Origin: Sphingomonas sp. Mn802worker
GTDB taxonomy: Bacteria > Pseudomonadota > Alphaproteobacteria > Sphingomonadales > Sphingomonadaceae
Direction of reading: 5' to 3'
Assembly: GCF_000382485.1 (NCBI RefSeq)
Contig: NZ_AORY01000012.1
Coordinates: forward strand, 310,001 to 374,000
DNA: 64,000 bases
Shown here piece after piece: positions 49,617-60,462 of the stretch. The translations under genes were made by a program, and so were the position numbers. The notes below the pieces were generated by a model that saw only the letters and a program-made list of their open reading frames with translations, was not told where the DNA came from and made no database searches. The stretch's first letter is position 1, and every line of letters begins with the position of its first letter.

Positions 49617-49631
49617 CGGCGCCGTCATGAG

Positions 49632-50297
49632 TTAGGAGTCCGCGTCCTCCAGGCTGTAGCCGAGCCCGCGGATCGTCGTGATCACATCCTGACCCAGCTT
49701 CTTGCGGATACGCGTGACAAACACTTCGATCGTGTTCGAATCGCGGTCGAAGTCCTGATCGTAGATATGCTCGATCAATTCGGTGCGGCTGACCACCTTG
49801 CCCTTGTGGTGGAGCAGGTAACTGAGCAATTTGTACTCCTGCGCGGTCAGCTTCACCGGCTCGCCCGCCCGCGTCACTTTGCCCGATCGCGTGTCGAGCC
49901 GCACGTCCCCGGCGGTCAGCTCCGACGATGCGTTTCCCGACGCGCGACGGATCAGCGCACGCAGCCGCGCGATCAGCTCCTCCGTCTGAAACGGCTTGGC
50001 GACGTAATCGTCCGCCCCTGCATCGAGACCCGCTACCTTGTCCGACCAGCTGTCACGCGCGGTCAGCACCAGCACCGGAGTGACCTTGCCTTCCTTACGC
50101 CACCGGTCGAGCACCGTCAGTCCGTCGATCTCCGGCAAGCCCAGGTCGAGCACGATCGCGTCGTAATTCTCGGTTGAGCCGAGGAAGTGCCCCTCCTCCC
50201 CATCGGTCGCCAGGTCGATCGCGTAGCCTGCACCTTCCAGCGTCGACTTCAGCTGCTGGCCAAGGTTCGGCTCGTCCTCGACGATCAGAACACGCAT
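49632..50297 (-). CDS. OmpR-family response regulator (PhoP-like)
   Basis: 221-residue response regulator: receiver domain with phospho-acceptor Asp51 (DAIVLDLGLPE), acid pocket VEDEP and the Lys of YVAKPFQTEELIARL, then an OmpR/PhoB winged helix (ELTAGDVRLDTRSGKV to NTIEVFVTRIRKKLGQDVITTIRGLGYSL). Its partner kinase is encoded at 47950-49320 on the same strand, 311 bases downstream, with a small opposite-strand gene in between. A PepSY protein gene lies just upstream. Confidence 0.92.
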   Translation of the reverse strand: MRVLIVEDEPNLGQQLKSTLEGAGYAIDLATDGEEGHFLGSTENYDAIVLDLGLPEIDGLTVLDRWRKEGKVTPVLVLTARDSWSDKVAGLDAGADDYVAKPFQTEELIARLRALIRRASGNASSELTAGDVRLDTRSGKVTRAGEPVKLTAQEYKLLSYLLHHKGKVVSRTELIEHIYDQDFDRDSNTIEVFVTRIRKKLGQDVITTIRGLGYSLEDADS

Positions 50298-50356
50298 CTT
50301 TATCTCCCCTAGGCCCGTCGATGCCCGCTTAGCGGCGCCTCCGGCCAGATCAATGA

Positions 50357-50665
50357 TTAGCGGCCGGTCTGGCCCAACACCTGTCCCGAACGACCGTCAA
50401 CGTCGACCCAGATCACCTCGCCATCGCGCAGGAACTTCAACGTGTAGACGACCGACTGCGGATCGAGGTTGAAACCGATATATTGCGCGCCCTTCATCGT
50501 CGGGATAACGCGCCGCTCGATCTCCTTGATCGGCAGCAGCTTACCCGAACGTGTCGCCCGCCACGCGAACGAGCGCTCGCTCTCCTGCGCCGCCGGTTCG
50601 GCAAACGCAGGCGCAGCGGCGGTAAGCAGCAGGAGGATCGGCAGCATCTTCACGGGTGGTCGCAT
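50357..50665 (-). CDS. PepSY-domain periplasmic protein
   Basis: 102 residues: signal peptide MRPPVKMLPILLLLTAAAPAFA, then one PepSY-like domain (LLPIKEIERRVIPTMKGAQYIGFNLDPQSVVYTLKFLRDGEVIWVDVDGRSGQVLG). Such proteins often precede PhoPQ-like two-component genes and may modulate the sensor or a protease. The stop is 59 bases before the response regulator start, same strand. ATG 50647 is an alternative start within the signal. Confidence 0.85.
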   Translation of the reverse strand: MRPPVKMLPILLLLTAAAPAFAEPAAQESERSFAWRATRSGKLLPIKEIERRVIPTMKGAQYIGFNLDPQSVVYTLKFLRDGEVIWVDVDGRSGQVLGQTGR

Positions 50666-50752
50666 AAGCGCAATGGATTGAACACCCTGTGAATAACGTG
50701 GTCAGCGGTCGGTAACTTGCCCGCTGCCGGTCGGTTCCCTAGGTGCGCGGGC

Positions 50753-52527
<1,775 letters not shown>

Positions 52528-52531
<4 letters not shown>

Positions 52532-53337
52532 AGCGCGCGACCCTCGCGTCCGGCGAGGTCCACCACATACTGCCACGCGACGCGGCCCGATCGACTGCCG
52601 CGGCGTGTCGCCCATTGCACCGCATCGGCACCGTCGAACGGCAGGCCGTAAACGTCGGCATAGCCCCGCACGATCTGCAGGTAATGATCCTGATCGACGA
52701 CGTGGAAGCCGAGGCTGAGACCAAAGCGGTCCGACAGCGCGAGCTGATCGTCGGCGACGTCGCGCGCGTTCACCGCGCGTTCCTGCTCGCCCATGTCGCG
52801 CGGCAGCAGGTGACGGCGGTTCGAGGTGACGACCAGTCGTGCATTGGCGGGTCGCGCCTCCGCCCCGCCTTCCAGCAGCGAGCGCAGCGACCGCGCATCG
52901 GCGGCGGCATCGAAGCCGAGATCGTCGAGGAACAGGACGAACGCGCGCGGCACATCAGCGATCGTGTCGAACAAGCGCGGCAGCGTATCGAGACGATCCG
53001 CCGCGACCTCGACCAGCGCGATTGGACCGTCCGCCGCCTGCACCGCGGCGACGCTCGCCTTGACCAGTGCCGACTTGCCCGTCCCGCGCGCGCCCCAGAG
53101 CAGCACGTCCTGCGCCGCGTGTCCCGACGCCAGCCGCTCGAGGTTGCCGAGTAATGCCGCCTTCTGGGCCTCGATACCGTGCAGCATGTCGACCGACACA
53201 GGTCGGAAATCACGCGCCGCCGTCAACACGCCGTCGCGCCAGACGTAGGCTGGATGCGCGAGCGGATCGGCCGCGGGTAGCGGCGGCGGACTGAGCCGCT
53301 CCAGCGCGGCGGCGATGCGGGTCAGGGCGTCGTCCAT
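52528..53337 (-). CDS. DUF815 family P-loop ATPase
   Basis: 269-residue AAA-like ATPase. Walker A is in LLWGARGTGKSALVKA, Walker B in RAFVLFLDDLGFD, sensor region ARLVVTSNRRHLLPR, and the family block LSDRFGLSLGFHVVDQDHYLQIVRGYAD is present. Its function is undefined; family members are encoded in most alphaproteobacteria. Its stop codon overlaps that of the convergent ABC-F gene in a shared CTAG. Confidence 0.9.
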
Positions 53338-53390
53338 GCGCGCGCTATACGGCGTTGCGATCGGTCCTCAAACGCCCGCGAACCGCCGGC

Positions 53391-55514
53391 TCAACGTGGC
53401 AGTGCCGCAAGCAGCCGTGTCGCCGCCGCGCGCTCGGTGAAGCGCTGATCCTTGAGCGCGGCCGCGATCGCCTGTCGCGCCTCCGCAGTCCGGCCGCTTT
53501 CGGCGAGTGCCTGTGCATAGTGCCAGCGGATATTGGCCTGCGCAGGCGCGATCTTGACCGCCTTGGTCAGCAATTGCAGCGCACCACGCGTATCGCCGAC
53601 CGCGAACAATGCCGCACCGTAAGCGTCACTCGCCCCTGCGTTCATCGGCCACAGATGGTAAGCGGCCCTTGCGAACGGCAATGCGGTGTTCGGATCGCCC
53701 GCTTGCGTATAGGCGTAAGAGAGCTGCGTCAGCACCAGCGCGTCGCCATCGCCGATCTGTCGGCGCAGCGCCTCCAAGGTCGAAATGGCACCAGCGGCGT
53801 CGCCGGCTACCAGCTGAAAGTTGGCGAGCAGCCGCCGCGCCGTGACCGCGGACGGGTTCTGCGCCAGGTACAATGCAAGCGCGTCGGCCGCGCCTTGGCG
53901 GTTGCCGGTCTGCGCCCAGACCTCGATCAGCCGCAGCAATACCGGTTCGTCGAAGCGCAGGTCGGCCGCGCGCACGTAAGCCGCCGCCGCTGGCGCTAGG
54001 CGGCCGTTCGCGGCAAGGGTATCACCCAGCAGCATCTGCGCCATCGGCGCGCCGGGCGAAACGCGCGCGATCCGCTCGCTTTGCGCGACCGCCGCGGCGA
54101 ACTGCCCGCGCTCGATCAGGCCGCGTATATTGTCCACTGCCGCCGCAGGATCGCTCGGCGCATCATCGACTGCCTCCGCGAGCACGCCGGCGTCGTCATC
54201 CTGCCCGAACGGAACGGCCTGGGTCAGCGGCGGCCTCGCCGCGCGATCAAGAAACCGTGCCGCCCAGCCGCGCTCGCCACGCGCCTCAAACGCGCGCGCG
54301 ACCAGCGTCAGCGTATAACTATCGGCATCGGGGCGTAGCGCAACGGGGCGCAGCGCGTCGAGCGCACCCTTGGCATCGCCCGAGCGTAGCAGCGCCGCCC
54401 CCAACAGCCGGCGTGCGACAAGGTTCATCGGCTGCGCACCGATCAGCGCCTGCCACTTGACCGCCGCCTGCTGGTAGCGCGCATTGGCATAATCGATCGC
54501 GCCCGACAGCAGCAGCCCACCCGGCAGTCCGTCGAGCCCGCCCGCACTCTGGTCGAGCAAGTCGCCGGCAAGTGACAGGTCACCCGCACGTGTCGCTACC
54601 ACAGCCATCAGGTAGAGTGCTTGTGGATCGCCCGGACGAGCCGCAAGGGCTCGCCGCGCCGCCGCGATACTGTCGGCGTTGCGGCCGAGATCGCCGAGCG
54701 TGCCCGCCTCCTCGATCAGCGCGGGATGGTAGTAAGCATCGCGCGTCAGCGCAGCCTCGAACCATGGCAGCGCGGCGTCGAGCCCGTACTGGCTCCGCAC
54801 CAGCTGGCCGCGCAGTACGAGCGCGGCAAGGTTGTTCGGCTGGAGCGAGAGCGCGCGCTGCGCGGCGATGTTCGCCCCACCGACGTCACCGATGTCGAAC
54901 CGGACCCGAGCGAGATCGAGCCATACGCCCGCGTCTTGCGGAACGCGGGCGGTCAGCTGCTCCAGCAGCGCCGCCCCGCCAGCGCGGTCACCCTGGTCGG
55001 CGAGCGCACGTGCCTTGTCACGCTGCGCGAGCGGCACGCCGTCGCCGCTCGCCTGGTCAGCCTCGGCGATCGCGCCGTCGTCATCGCCCTGCAACAGCAA
55101 GGCCGCCGCGCGAAGATGATGGAGCCGTGCGGCGGGCACCCCGGCGGTCTGCGCGCGATCGATCGCGCCACCCGCCGCGACGCCGTCTTCCAGCAGCAGA
55201 TACGTGCGCGCCAGGGCGATCTGCGCGGCGGCGTTGCCCGGCTCGGCGCGCGTCGCCTGAATGAAGTGGTTGCGCGCGGCGGAATAGTTCGAGCGGGCGA
55301 GCGCTGCCTCCCCGCGCATCATCGACCCGCGCAAGTCGGGAACATCGGCATGGCGGGCCAGCAATGCGATGCCCGCGGCCAGACCGGCGAGGACGAGCGC
55401 GCCGAGCATGATCCGTCCCATACGGCTGCGCAGCAGCGTTGCGGCACGGTGGCTGAGCCTTCTCCGCTGCCGGCGCCGACGCAGCAGCGGATAGATCCCT
55501 GCCCCCTCAGCCAT
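53391..55514 (-). CDS. prsT: TPR-repeat protein of the XrtA/PEP-CTERM system (PrsT-like)
   Basis: 707 residues. An Arg-rich cytoplasmic N-terminus (LRRRRQRRRLSHRAATLLRSR) is followed by one membrane anchor (MLGALVLAGLAAGIALLARH) and about 14-16 tetratricopeptide-like repeats, e.g. ARNHFIQATRAEPGNAAAQIALARTYLLLEDG. The position directly after PrsR and PrsK genes identifies it as the PrsT of the set; it is shorter than PrsT proteins of about 900 residues that I know of. Role: probable periplasmic scaffold for exopolysaccharide or PEP-CTERM protein export. Start overlaps the prsR stop by 8 bases. Confidence 0.82.
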   Translation of the reverse strand: MAEGAGIYPLLRRRRQRRRLSHRAATLLRSRMGRIMLGALVLAGLAAGIALLARHADVPDLRGSMMRGEAALARSNYSAARNHFIQATRAEPGNAAAQIALARTYLLLEDGVAAGGAIDRAQTAGVPAARLHHLRAAALLLQGDDDGAIAEADQASGDGVPLAQRDKARALADQGDRAGGAALLEQLTARVPQDAGVWLDLARVRFDIGDVGGANIAAQRALSLQPNNLAALVLRGQLVRSQYGLDAALPWFEAALTRDAYYHPALIEEAGTLGDLGRNADSIAAARRALAARPGDPQALYLMAVVATRAGDLSLAGDLLDQSAGGLDGLPGGLLLSGAIDYANARYQQAAVKWQALIGAQPMNLVARRLLGAALLRSGDAKGALDALRPVALRPDADSYTLTLVARAFEARGERGWAARFLDRAARPPLTQAVPFGQDDDAGVLAEAVDDAPSDPAAAVDNIRGLIERGQFAAAVAQSERIARVSPGAPMAQMLLGDTLAANGRLAPAAAAYVRAADLRFDEPVLLRLIEVWAQTGNRQGAADALALYLAQNPSAVTARRLLANFQLVAGDAAGAISTLEALRRQIGDGDALVLTQLSYAYTQAGDPNTALPFARAAYHLWPMNAGASDAYGAALFAVGDTRGALQLLTKAVKIAPAQANIRWHYAQALAESGRTAEARQAIAAALKDQRFTERAAATRLLAALPR

Positions 55515-56859
55515 GCAGGTCGTAGCTCTTCAACAGATCGTAGAGCGTCGGGCGACTGATGCCGAGCAGGCGAGCGGTGCCGGAAATGTTGCCGTCTGCC
55601 TGCGCCAAAGCGCGCGTGATGACGCTGCGATCGGCCTGCTCGCGCGCGGCGCGCAGATTGATCGGCAGCGCGTCGGACGTACCCGGCAGGTCGAGATCGC
55701 CCGCAGTCACATATTTGCCGTCCGCCATGATGACCGCGCGTTTGATACGGTTCTCCAGCTCGCGGACATTCCCCGGCCAATTCCACGCATCGATCGCGGC
55801 GATCGCATCGGGGCTCAGCCCCTGCACCGCCGGGTTCAGCGTCGTGCGATGGCGCTGGACGAAGTGCCGCGCGAGCAATGCCGCGTCGCCGCTCCGCTCC
55901 GCTAGCGACGGAATGCGCACGACGATCTCCGCCAGGCGGTAGTAGAGATCCTCGCGAAATCGACCCTCCGCGACCATCGCGTCGACATCCTGATGCGTCG
56001 CCGAGACGATCCGCACGTCGACCGGAATCGCGCGTCGCCCCCCGATCCGCTCGATCACGCGCTCTTGCAGGAAACGCAGCAGCTTGACCTGCAAGGCCAG
56101 CGGCACATCGCCGATTTCATCAAGAAACAGCGTGCCGCCATCGGCGGCCTCGATTTTCCCTGCCGTCGTCTTGCTGGCGCCGGTGAATGCGCCTTTCTCA
56201 TACCCGAACAACTCGCTTTCCAGCAGTGTCTCGGGGATCGCCGCGCAGTTGATCGCGACAAACGGTCGCGCGCGGCGCGGCCCCGCATCGTGGAGCCCGC
56301 GCGCGAGCACTTCCTTGCCGGTCCCGCTCGCACCCAGCAGCATCACCGAGACGTCGGCTGCGGCGACCCGCTCGATCGTGCGCGTGACCCGCTGCATCTC
56401 CGGCGCCGCCGTGATCAGGCCGCCGAGCCCGTCACCGATCACGCCGCGCGTCGCCAGTCGGCGGTTCTCTTCCTCCAGCGCGTGGACGTGAAATGCACGC
56501 GCGACGATCAGCCCCAGCGCGTCGATATCGATCGGCTTGCTGTAGAAATCCCACGCGCCGCCCGCGATCGCCGCCAGCGCGGCCTCGCGCGCTCCGTTGC
56601 CCGACGCGACGACGACCTTGGTATCGGGCTTGAGCGCCAGTATTTCGGCGAGCGTGCGCAGCCCCTCGGATGCACCGTCCGGGTCGGGTGGCAGGCCGAG
56701 GTCGAGCGTCACCACCTGCGGCTCCGACGCGCGCACCGCGTCGATCGCGCTGGCGCGGTCGCTCGCGACGACGACGTCATAGCCGTCATAGGCCCAACGC
56801 AACTGGCGTTGCAGACCGACGTCGTCCTCAACGATCAGCAGCGTCTTTGTGTCGCTCAT
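55507..56859 (-). CDS. prsR: PEP-CTERM-box response regulator PrsR (sigma-54 activator)
   Basis: 450-residue NtrC-type regulator: receiver domain with Asp53 (VVTLDLGLPPDPDG), AAA+ domain with Walker A GASGTGKE and the sigma-54 contact loop GAFTGA in ELFGYEKGAFTGASK, and a C-terminal Fis-type HTH (ADGNISGTARLLGISRPTLYDLLKSYDLHG). It should activate sigma-54 promoters of PEP-CTERM and exopolysaccharide genes. The receiver is of the PrsR subtype (LIVEDDVGLQRQLRWAYDGYDVVVA). ATG overlaps the prsK stop by four bases. Confidence 0.92.
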   Translation of the reverse strand: MSDTKTLLIVEDDVGLQRQLRWAYDGYDVVVASDRASAIDAVRASEPQVVTLDLGLPPDPDGASEGLRTLAEILALKPDTKVVVASGNGAREAALAAIAGGAWDFYSKPIDIDALGLIVARAFHVHALEEENRRLATRGVIGDGLGGLITAAPEMQRVTRTIERVAAADVSVMLLGASGTGKEVLARGLHDAGPRRARPFVAINCAAIPETLLESELFGYEKGAFTGASKTTAGKIEAADGGTLFLDEIGDVPLALQVKLLRFLQERVIERIGGRRAIPVDVRIVSATHQDVDAMVAEGRFREDLYYRLAEIVVRIPSLAERSGDAALLARHFVQRHRTTLNPAVQGLSPDAIAAIDAWNWPGNVRELENRIKRAVIMADGKYVTAGDLDLPGTSDALPINLRAAREQADRSVITRALAQADGNISGTARLLGISRPTLYDLLKSYDLHG

Positions 56860-58937
56860 GCGGCCTGCTCCAGCGGCGGCGCACCGGCTGCTTCTGCGGC
56901 AGCGGCGAGCGGCAGTTCGACGCGGAAACTGCTCCCCTCCCGCTGCTGCGACTGAACGGTAATGCTGCCGCCCATCTGCTCTGCCATCTGACGAGCCTCA
57001 TACGCGCCTAGCCCGAAGCCGCCGGGCTTGTTTGAGGCGAATGGTTTGAACAGCGCGTCGCGCACGAAGTCGGGGGACATGCCGCTGCCTTGATCGATGA
57101 TCGTGATCGTCGCGGTGCGAGCGCCGTCCTCGACGTGCAATCGGATCACCTGCCCGCCCGCACTCGCCTCGATTGCGTTCTGCACCAGATGGTCCAGCAG
57201 GGTGCGCAGGCCGTGCCCGTCAGCCAGCACCCACGCCGGCGCACCAGTCACCGTGACCGCGTGCTGCGCCGCACGCGACGCGGCGATGTCATGCGCGATT
57301 CCAAGCAGGTCGACTGGCGCCAACGCGTCGGCGGACATCATCCTATGCTGCGACAACCGCGCGAGCAATGCCGTCATGCGCTGCGACGTGTCCTGAAGCG
57401 TCACGATCATATCGGCGCGAAAGGCGGGATTGTCGGCATGACGCTCCGCATTGCGGGCAACCAGTGCCGTCTGGCTGACGAGGTTCTTCAAGTCATGCAT
57501 GATGAAGGCGAAGCGGCGGTTGAACTCGTCGAACCGCTTCGTGTCGGCGAGCGCGGCCTGGGCGCGCTCCTCCGCCAGATAGCTCGCCGCCTGTCGCCCC
57601 GCTGCGCCGAGCAGGTCGAAATCCTCCCAATCGAGCGCGCGCGCCACCGGCGGACGCGCGAGCACGACCGCTCCGATCAGCGTCTCGGCGCGCAGCAGCG
57701 GTACTACCGCCCATGCGTCCTCGCGCGCGAGCAGCCCCGTTGGTACGGCGGCGCGCTCGTCCTCGCCCGCGTCACCACCGCGGCAGGCATCGAGATCGAT
57801 GATCCGTCCGCTGCGTTCGAGATAGACGATCAACGCCGCGGTGTCGTTCGACTTGGCCGCCTCGTCCCAGCGCCACGCCGGACCCGCTACCATCTCGCCA
57901 CCCTCGACGTATAGCAGCAGGCCGGCCGGCGAACCGGTCAGGTTCGCGATCGCCTGTATCGCCCGGTCGGGCAGCGGCGCGACGTCCTCACCAGAGACGC
58001 CCAGGGTGTCGGTGAACCGCATCCATTCGGTCCGATAGTCATAGCGGTGGCTGAACAGGTGCTTGGCGATCATCACCTTTGACCAGGCGCGCAGCCAGGG
58101 CGTGGCAACAAAGGTGAAAAGCGCCGTACCGCTACCGACGACGAAGGCTGCTTGGAACACGCGGGCACTGCTGCCCGCGATCTGTCCAAGCAACGCGGTG
58201 ATTGCGACCACAATCGTGATATAGGCCATTCCGCCTACGACGATGAACGCCTGCGCGGTGGCAGTACGTGAAATGCTGATCGCGCGTTCGGCGCGGCGAT
58301 GCACCGCGATGACCGTAGCGAGTGCAGCCAACACGGTGGCAAACCCGCGCAGGACGGTCAGCCAGTCGGCCCATCCGCCTGCGGCATAAGCGATCGCGAG
58401 CACGATCAGGTCGCAGGCCCAGATCAACGCCATCGCGGCACTCAACATCGCCGCGGCTTCACTCCACCGCTGGTCACGCCCGACCACGTGCTGGTGCAGC
58501 AGCATCAATGCGCCGATAGTCGAAAGCAGGCGCAGGATGAGCCAGACGCGCTCACCCGCCTCGTGTACCTGACCGGTCGGCGGCCCGCTGAGCGAGACGG
58601 CGACCATCACGGCGAACCCGAGGCAGCCGGCGGCGGCGACGTAGACGCCCAGTCGCCAATGCCGGCCCCTGACCTGAGAAGACGACAGGACGTATAGCGT
58701 GGCGATCCAGGCAAGGTTGCGCGCGACGACCGCCATGCGCACCCCTATCTCGCCGTCACCGATCCCCGCTATGCTGATCGCCCAAAGCGCGCTCGATCCC
58801 AGCGCGAACAACAGCAGCCAGCGCGGCACTGCGCGGATCGGCGACCGTGCTTCGGCAACGAACGCGCCGCAGAACAGCAGCGCGGCAAGCCCGTGCAACC
58901 AGATGATGAACGCGGCGACCGTCACCTCAGCGCGCAC
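56856..58937 (-). CDS. prsK: XrtA/PEP-CTERM system histidine kinase PrsK
   Basis: 693 residues. Seven to eight N-terminal membrane helices (residues 8-285), a GAF-like middle (DRAIQAIANLTGSPAGLLLYVEGGEM to DLLGAAGRQAASYLAEERAQ) and a kinase core: H-box FAFIMHDLKNLVSQ, N-box LDHLVQNAIEAS, G-box IIDQGSGMSPDFVRDALFKPFASNKPGGFGLGAYEAR. The layout is that of PrsK, the sensor for PrsR encoded next. Start GTG 58937 overlaps the glycosyltransferase stop; GTG 58925 (MTVAAFIIWLHG) is an equally good start. Confidence 0.91.
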   Translation of the reverse strand: MRAEVTVAAFIIWLHGLAALLFCGAFVAEARSPIRAVPRWLLLFALGSSALWAISIAGIGDGEIGVRMAVVARNLAWIATLYVLSSSQVRGRHWRLGVYVAAAGCLGFAVMVAVSLSGPPTGQVHEAGERVWLILRLLSTIGALMLLHQHVVGRDQRWSEAAAMLSAAMALIWACDLIVLAIAYAAGGWADWLTVLRGFATVLAALATVIAVHRRAERAISISRTATAQAFIVVGGMAYITIVVAITALLGQIAGSSARVFQAAFVVGSGTALFTFVATPWLRAWSKVMIAKHLFSHRYDYRTEWMRFTDTLGVSGEDVAPLPDRAIQAIANLTGSPAGLLLYVEGGEMVAGPAWRWDEAAKSNDTAALIVYLERSGRIIDLDACRGGDAGEDERAAVPTGLLAREDAWAVVPLLRAETLIGAVVLARPPVARALDWEDFDLLGAAGRQAASYLAEERAQAALADTKRFDEFNRRFAFIMHDLKNLVSQTALVARNAERHADNPAFRADMIVTLQDTSQRMTALLARLSQHRMMSADALAPVDLLGIAHDIAASRAAQHAVTVTGAPAWVLADGHGLRTLLDHLVQNAIEASAGGQVIRLHVEDGARTATITIIDQGSGMSPDFVRDALFKPFASNKPGGFGLGAYEARQMAEQMGGSITVQSQQREGSSFRVELPLAAAAEAAGAPPLEQAA

Positions 58938-60315
58938 CCTCAGGCCAGAGCACGACCCGCAACGTCTGCAACAGGATCAGCAGGTCGAGAAACGGCGTGT
59001 AGTTCTTGGCATAATAAAGGTCGTATTCGAGCTTGTGCCGCGCATCCTCGGTCGACGCGCCGTAAGGATAATTGATCTGAGCCCAGCCGGTGATTCCCGG
59101 CTTCACCATGTGCCGCTCGGCATAGAAGGGCAGGTCGCGCTCGAGGTCGGCGACGAACTGCGGCCGTTCGGGGCGCGGGCCGACGAAGCTCATCTCGCCT
59201 TTCAGCACGCTCCAGCACTGCGGCAGCTCATCGATACGGACCTTGCGGATCCACTTGCCGATCCGGGTGATCCGCGGATCATCTTCTGCCGCCCAGACCG
59301 CCGTGCCCGCCACCTCGGCGTCCTGCCGCATCGAGCGTAGCTTGAGGATGTCGAACGGCTGATTGTAGAGGCCGACACGTCGCTGACGGTAGAAAGCCGG
59401 ACCCGCACTTTCGAGCTTGATCGCCAGCGCGGTGACGAGGATCACCGGCACGGCAAACGCCAGCAACAGCAGGCTGACCGCGACGTCGAAGGCACGCTTG
59501 AACATGCTCGACAGCATCCGCCCCGATGAGAAACCATCGGAAAAGATCAGCCATGACGGATTGACGCTGTCGAGGTCGATCCGCCCGGTTTCGCGCTCGA
59601 GGAAGGTGGAATAATCCATCACGCCGACGCCGGTCGTCTTGACGCGCAACAGATCGCGCAACGGAAGCGAGTTGCGCCGCTCCTCGATCGCCAGCACGAC
59701 CTCGGTCGCATCGAGCGCTAGGACGTGGTCGGACAGATTGTCGATCGCATCGCGCCCGATCGCGCCTGTAATTGCCGTCGTCGGTTCGCCCATCGCGACA
59801 TTGCCGACGATCTTGAAGCTAGCGCGAGGACGGGCAGCCAGCTCGGCGAGTTTCAGCGCACGGCGGCCTGCGCCGAGCACCAGGATGCGGCGGCGTAGCG
59901 CATCGCCTCTGATGACGCTGCCGATCGCGAAACGGACCACGACCAGCCCCACGATGGCGAAGACCATGCCGAAAAACAGGTTCGATCGCCAAAAGGTGAT
60001 CCCGGGCAGCAGGAAGAAGACGAGCGACAGGAAGATGATGCCGAGCGAGACCGCGACAAGCAGCCGCGCAGTGGCGAAGCGCCACGATTCGAACGCATGG
60101 ACGCCGTAAGCGCCGACCGCGACCATCGCGATCTCGAGCGGAAGGGCGAACGACAGCAGCTGCGGGATCCGCGTCGCGATGCTGTCAACCGCCATGTCGA
60201 TCTGCCAGGCCCGAACCCGCCAGCCAGCCTCCGCCGCGAGCAGCAGCAGCACGAAGTCGAGTAGCCCCAGCAGCAGCACGGCATTGGGTACGTAATGTTT
60301 GAACACCCGCGTCAT
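58927..60315 (-). CDS. XrtA/PEP-CTERM system exopolysaccharide sugar transferase (TIGR03013-like)
   Basis: 462-residue polyisoprenyl-phosphate sugar-1-phosphate transferase. Five N-terminal membrane helices, a CoA-binding-like domain (ILVLGAGRRALKLAEL), a further hydrophobic segment (FDVAVSLLLLAFAVPVILVTALAIKLE) and the catalytic domain with FYRQRRVGLYNQPFDILKLRSMR, RITRIGKWIRKVRIDELPQ and GEMSFVGPRPERPQF. It starts polysaccharide units on undecaprenyl phosphate. ATG 60315 is chosen as the family-like start; the longer frame to 60372 is possible. First gene of the prs operon, divergent from manC with 147 bases between. Confidence 0.9.
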   Translation of the reverse strand: MTRVFKHYVPNAVLLLGLLDFVLLLLAAEAGWRVRAWQIDMAVDSIATRIPQLLSFALPLEIAMVAVGAYGVHAFESWRFATARLLVAVSLGIIFLSLVFFLLPGITFWRSNLFFGMVFAIVGLVVVRFAIGSVIRGDALRRRILVLGAGRRALKLAELAARPRASFKIVGNVAMGEPTTAITGAIGRDAIDNLSDHVLALDATEVVLAIEERRNSLPLRDLLRVKTTGVGVMDYSTFLERETGRIDLDSVNPSWLIFSDGFSSGRMLSSMFKRAFDVAVSLLLLAFAVPVILVTALAIKLESAGPAFYRQRRVGLYNQPFDILKLRSMRQDAEVAGTAVWAAEDDPRITRIGKWIRKVRIDELPQCWSVLKGEMSFVGPRPERPQFVADLERDLPFYAERHMVKPGITGWAQINYPYGASTEDARHKLEYDLYYAKNYTPFLDLLILLQTLRVVLWPEGAR

Positions 60316-60462
60316 GAAGGCGCTGCCCTTGCCCTGTAAGCCTTTCCGACATGCTCTCGCGTAAATTGGCAAAGATTTCCTGAATGCCGGAGCTTTGTAG
60401 CAGCTAGGTCGTTACGGCTGCGTTGCCGTATTGTTCGGTGGCGGGGGTTGGGAGAATAGATT

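Noticed and set aside
60316..60462. Sigma-54 promoter (GG-N10-GC) for the prs operon or manC
   Set aside because: The best candidates (TGGCA near 60366 and its reverse) have GG to GC spacings of about 14 and 16 instead of 10.
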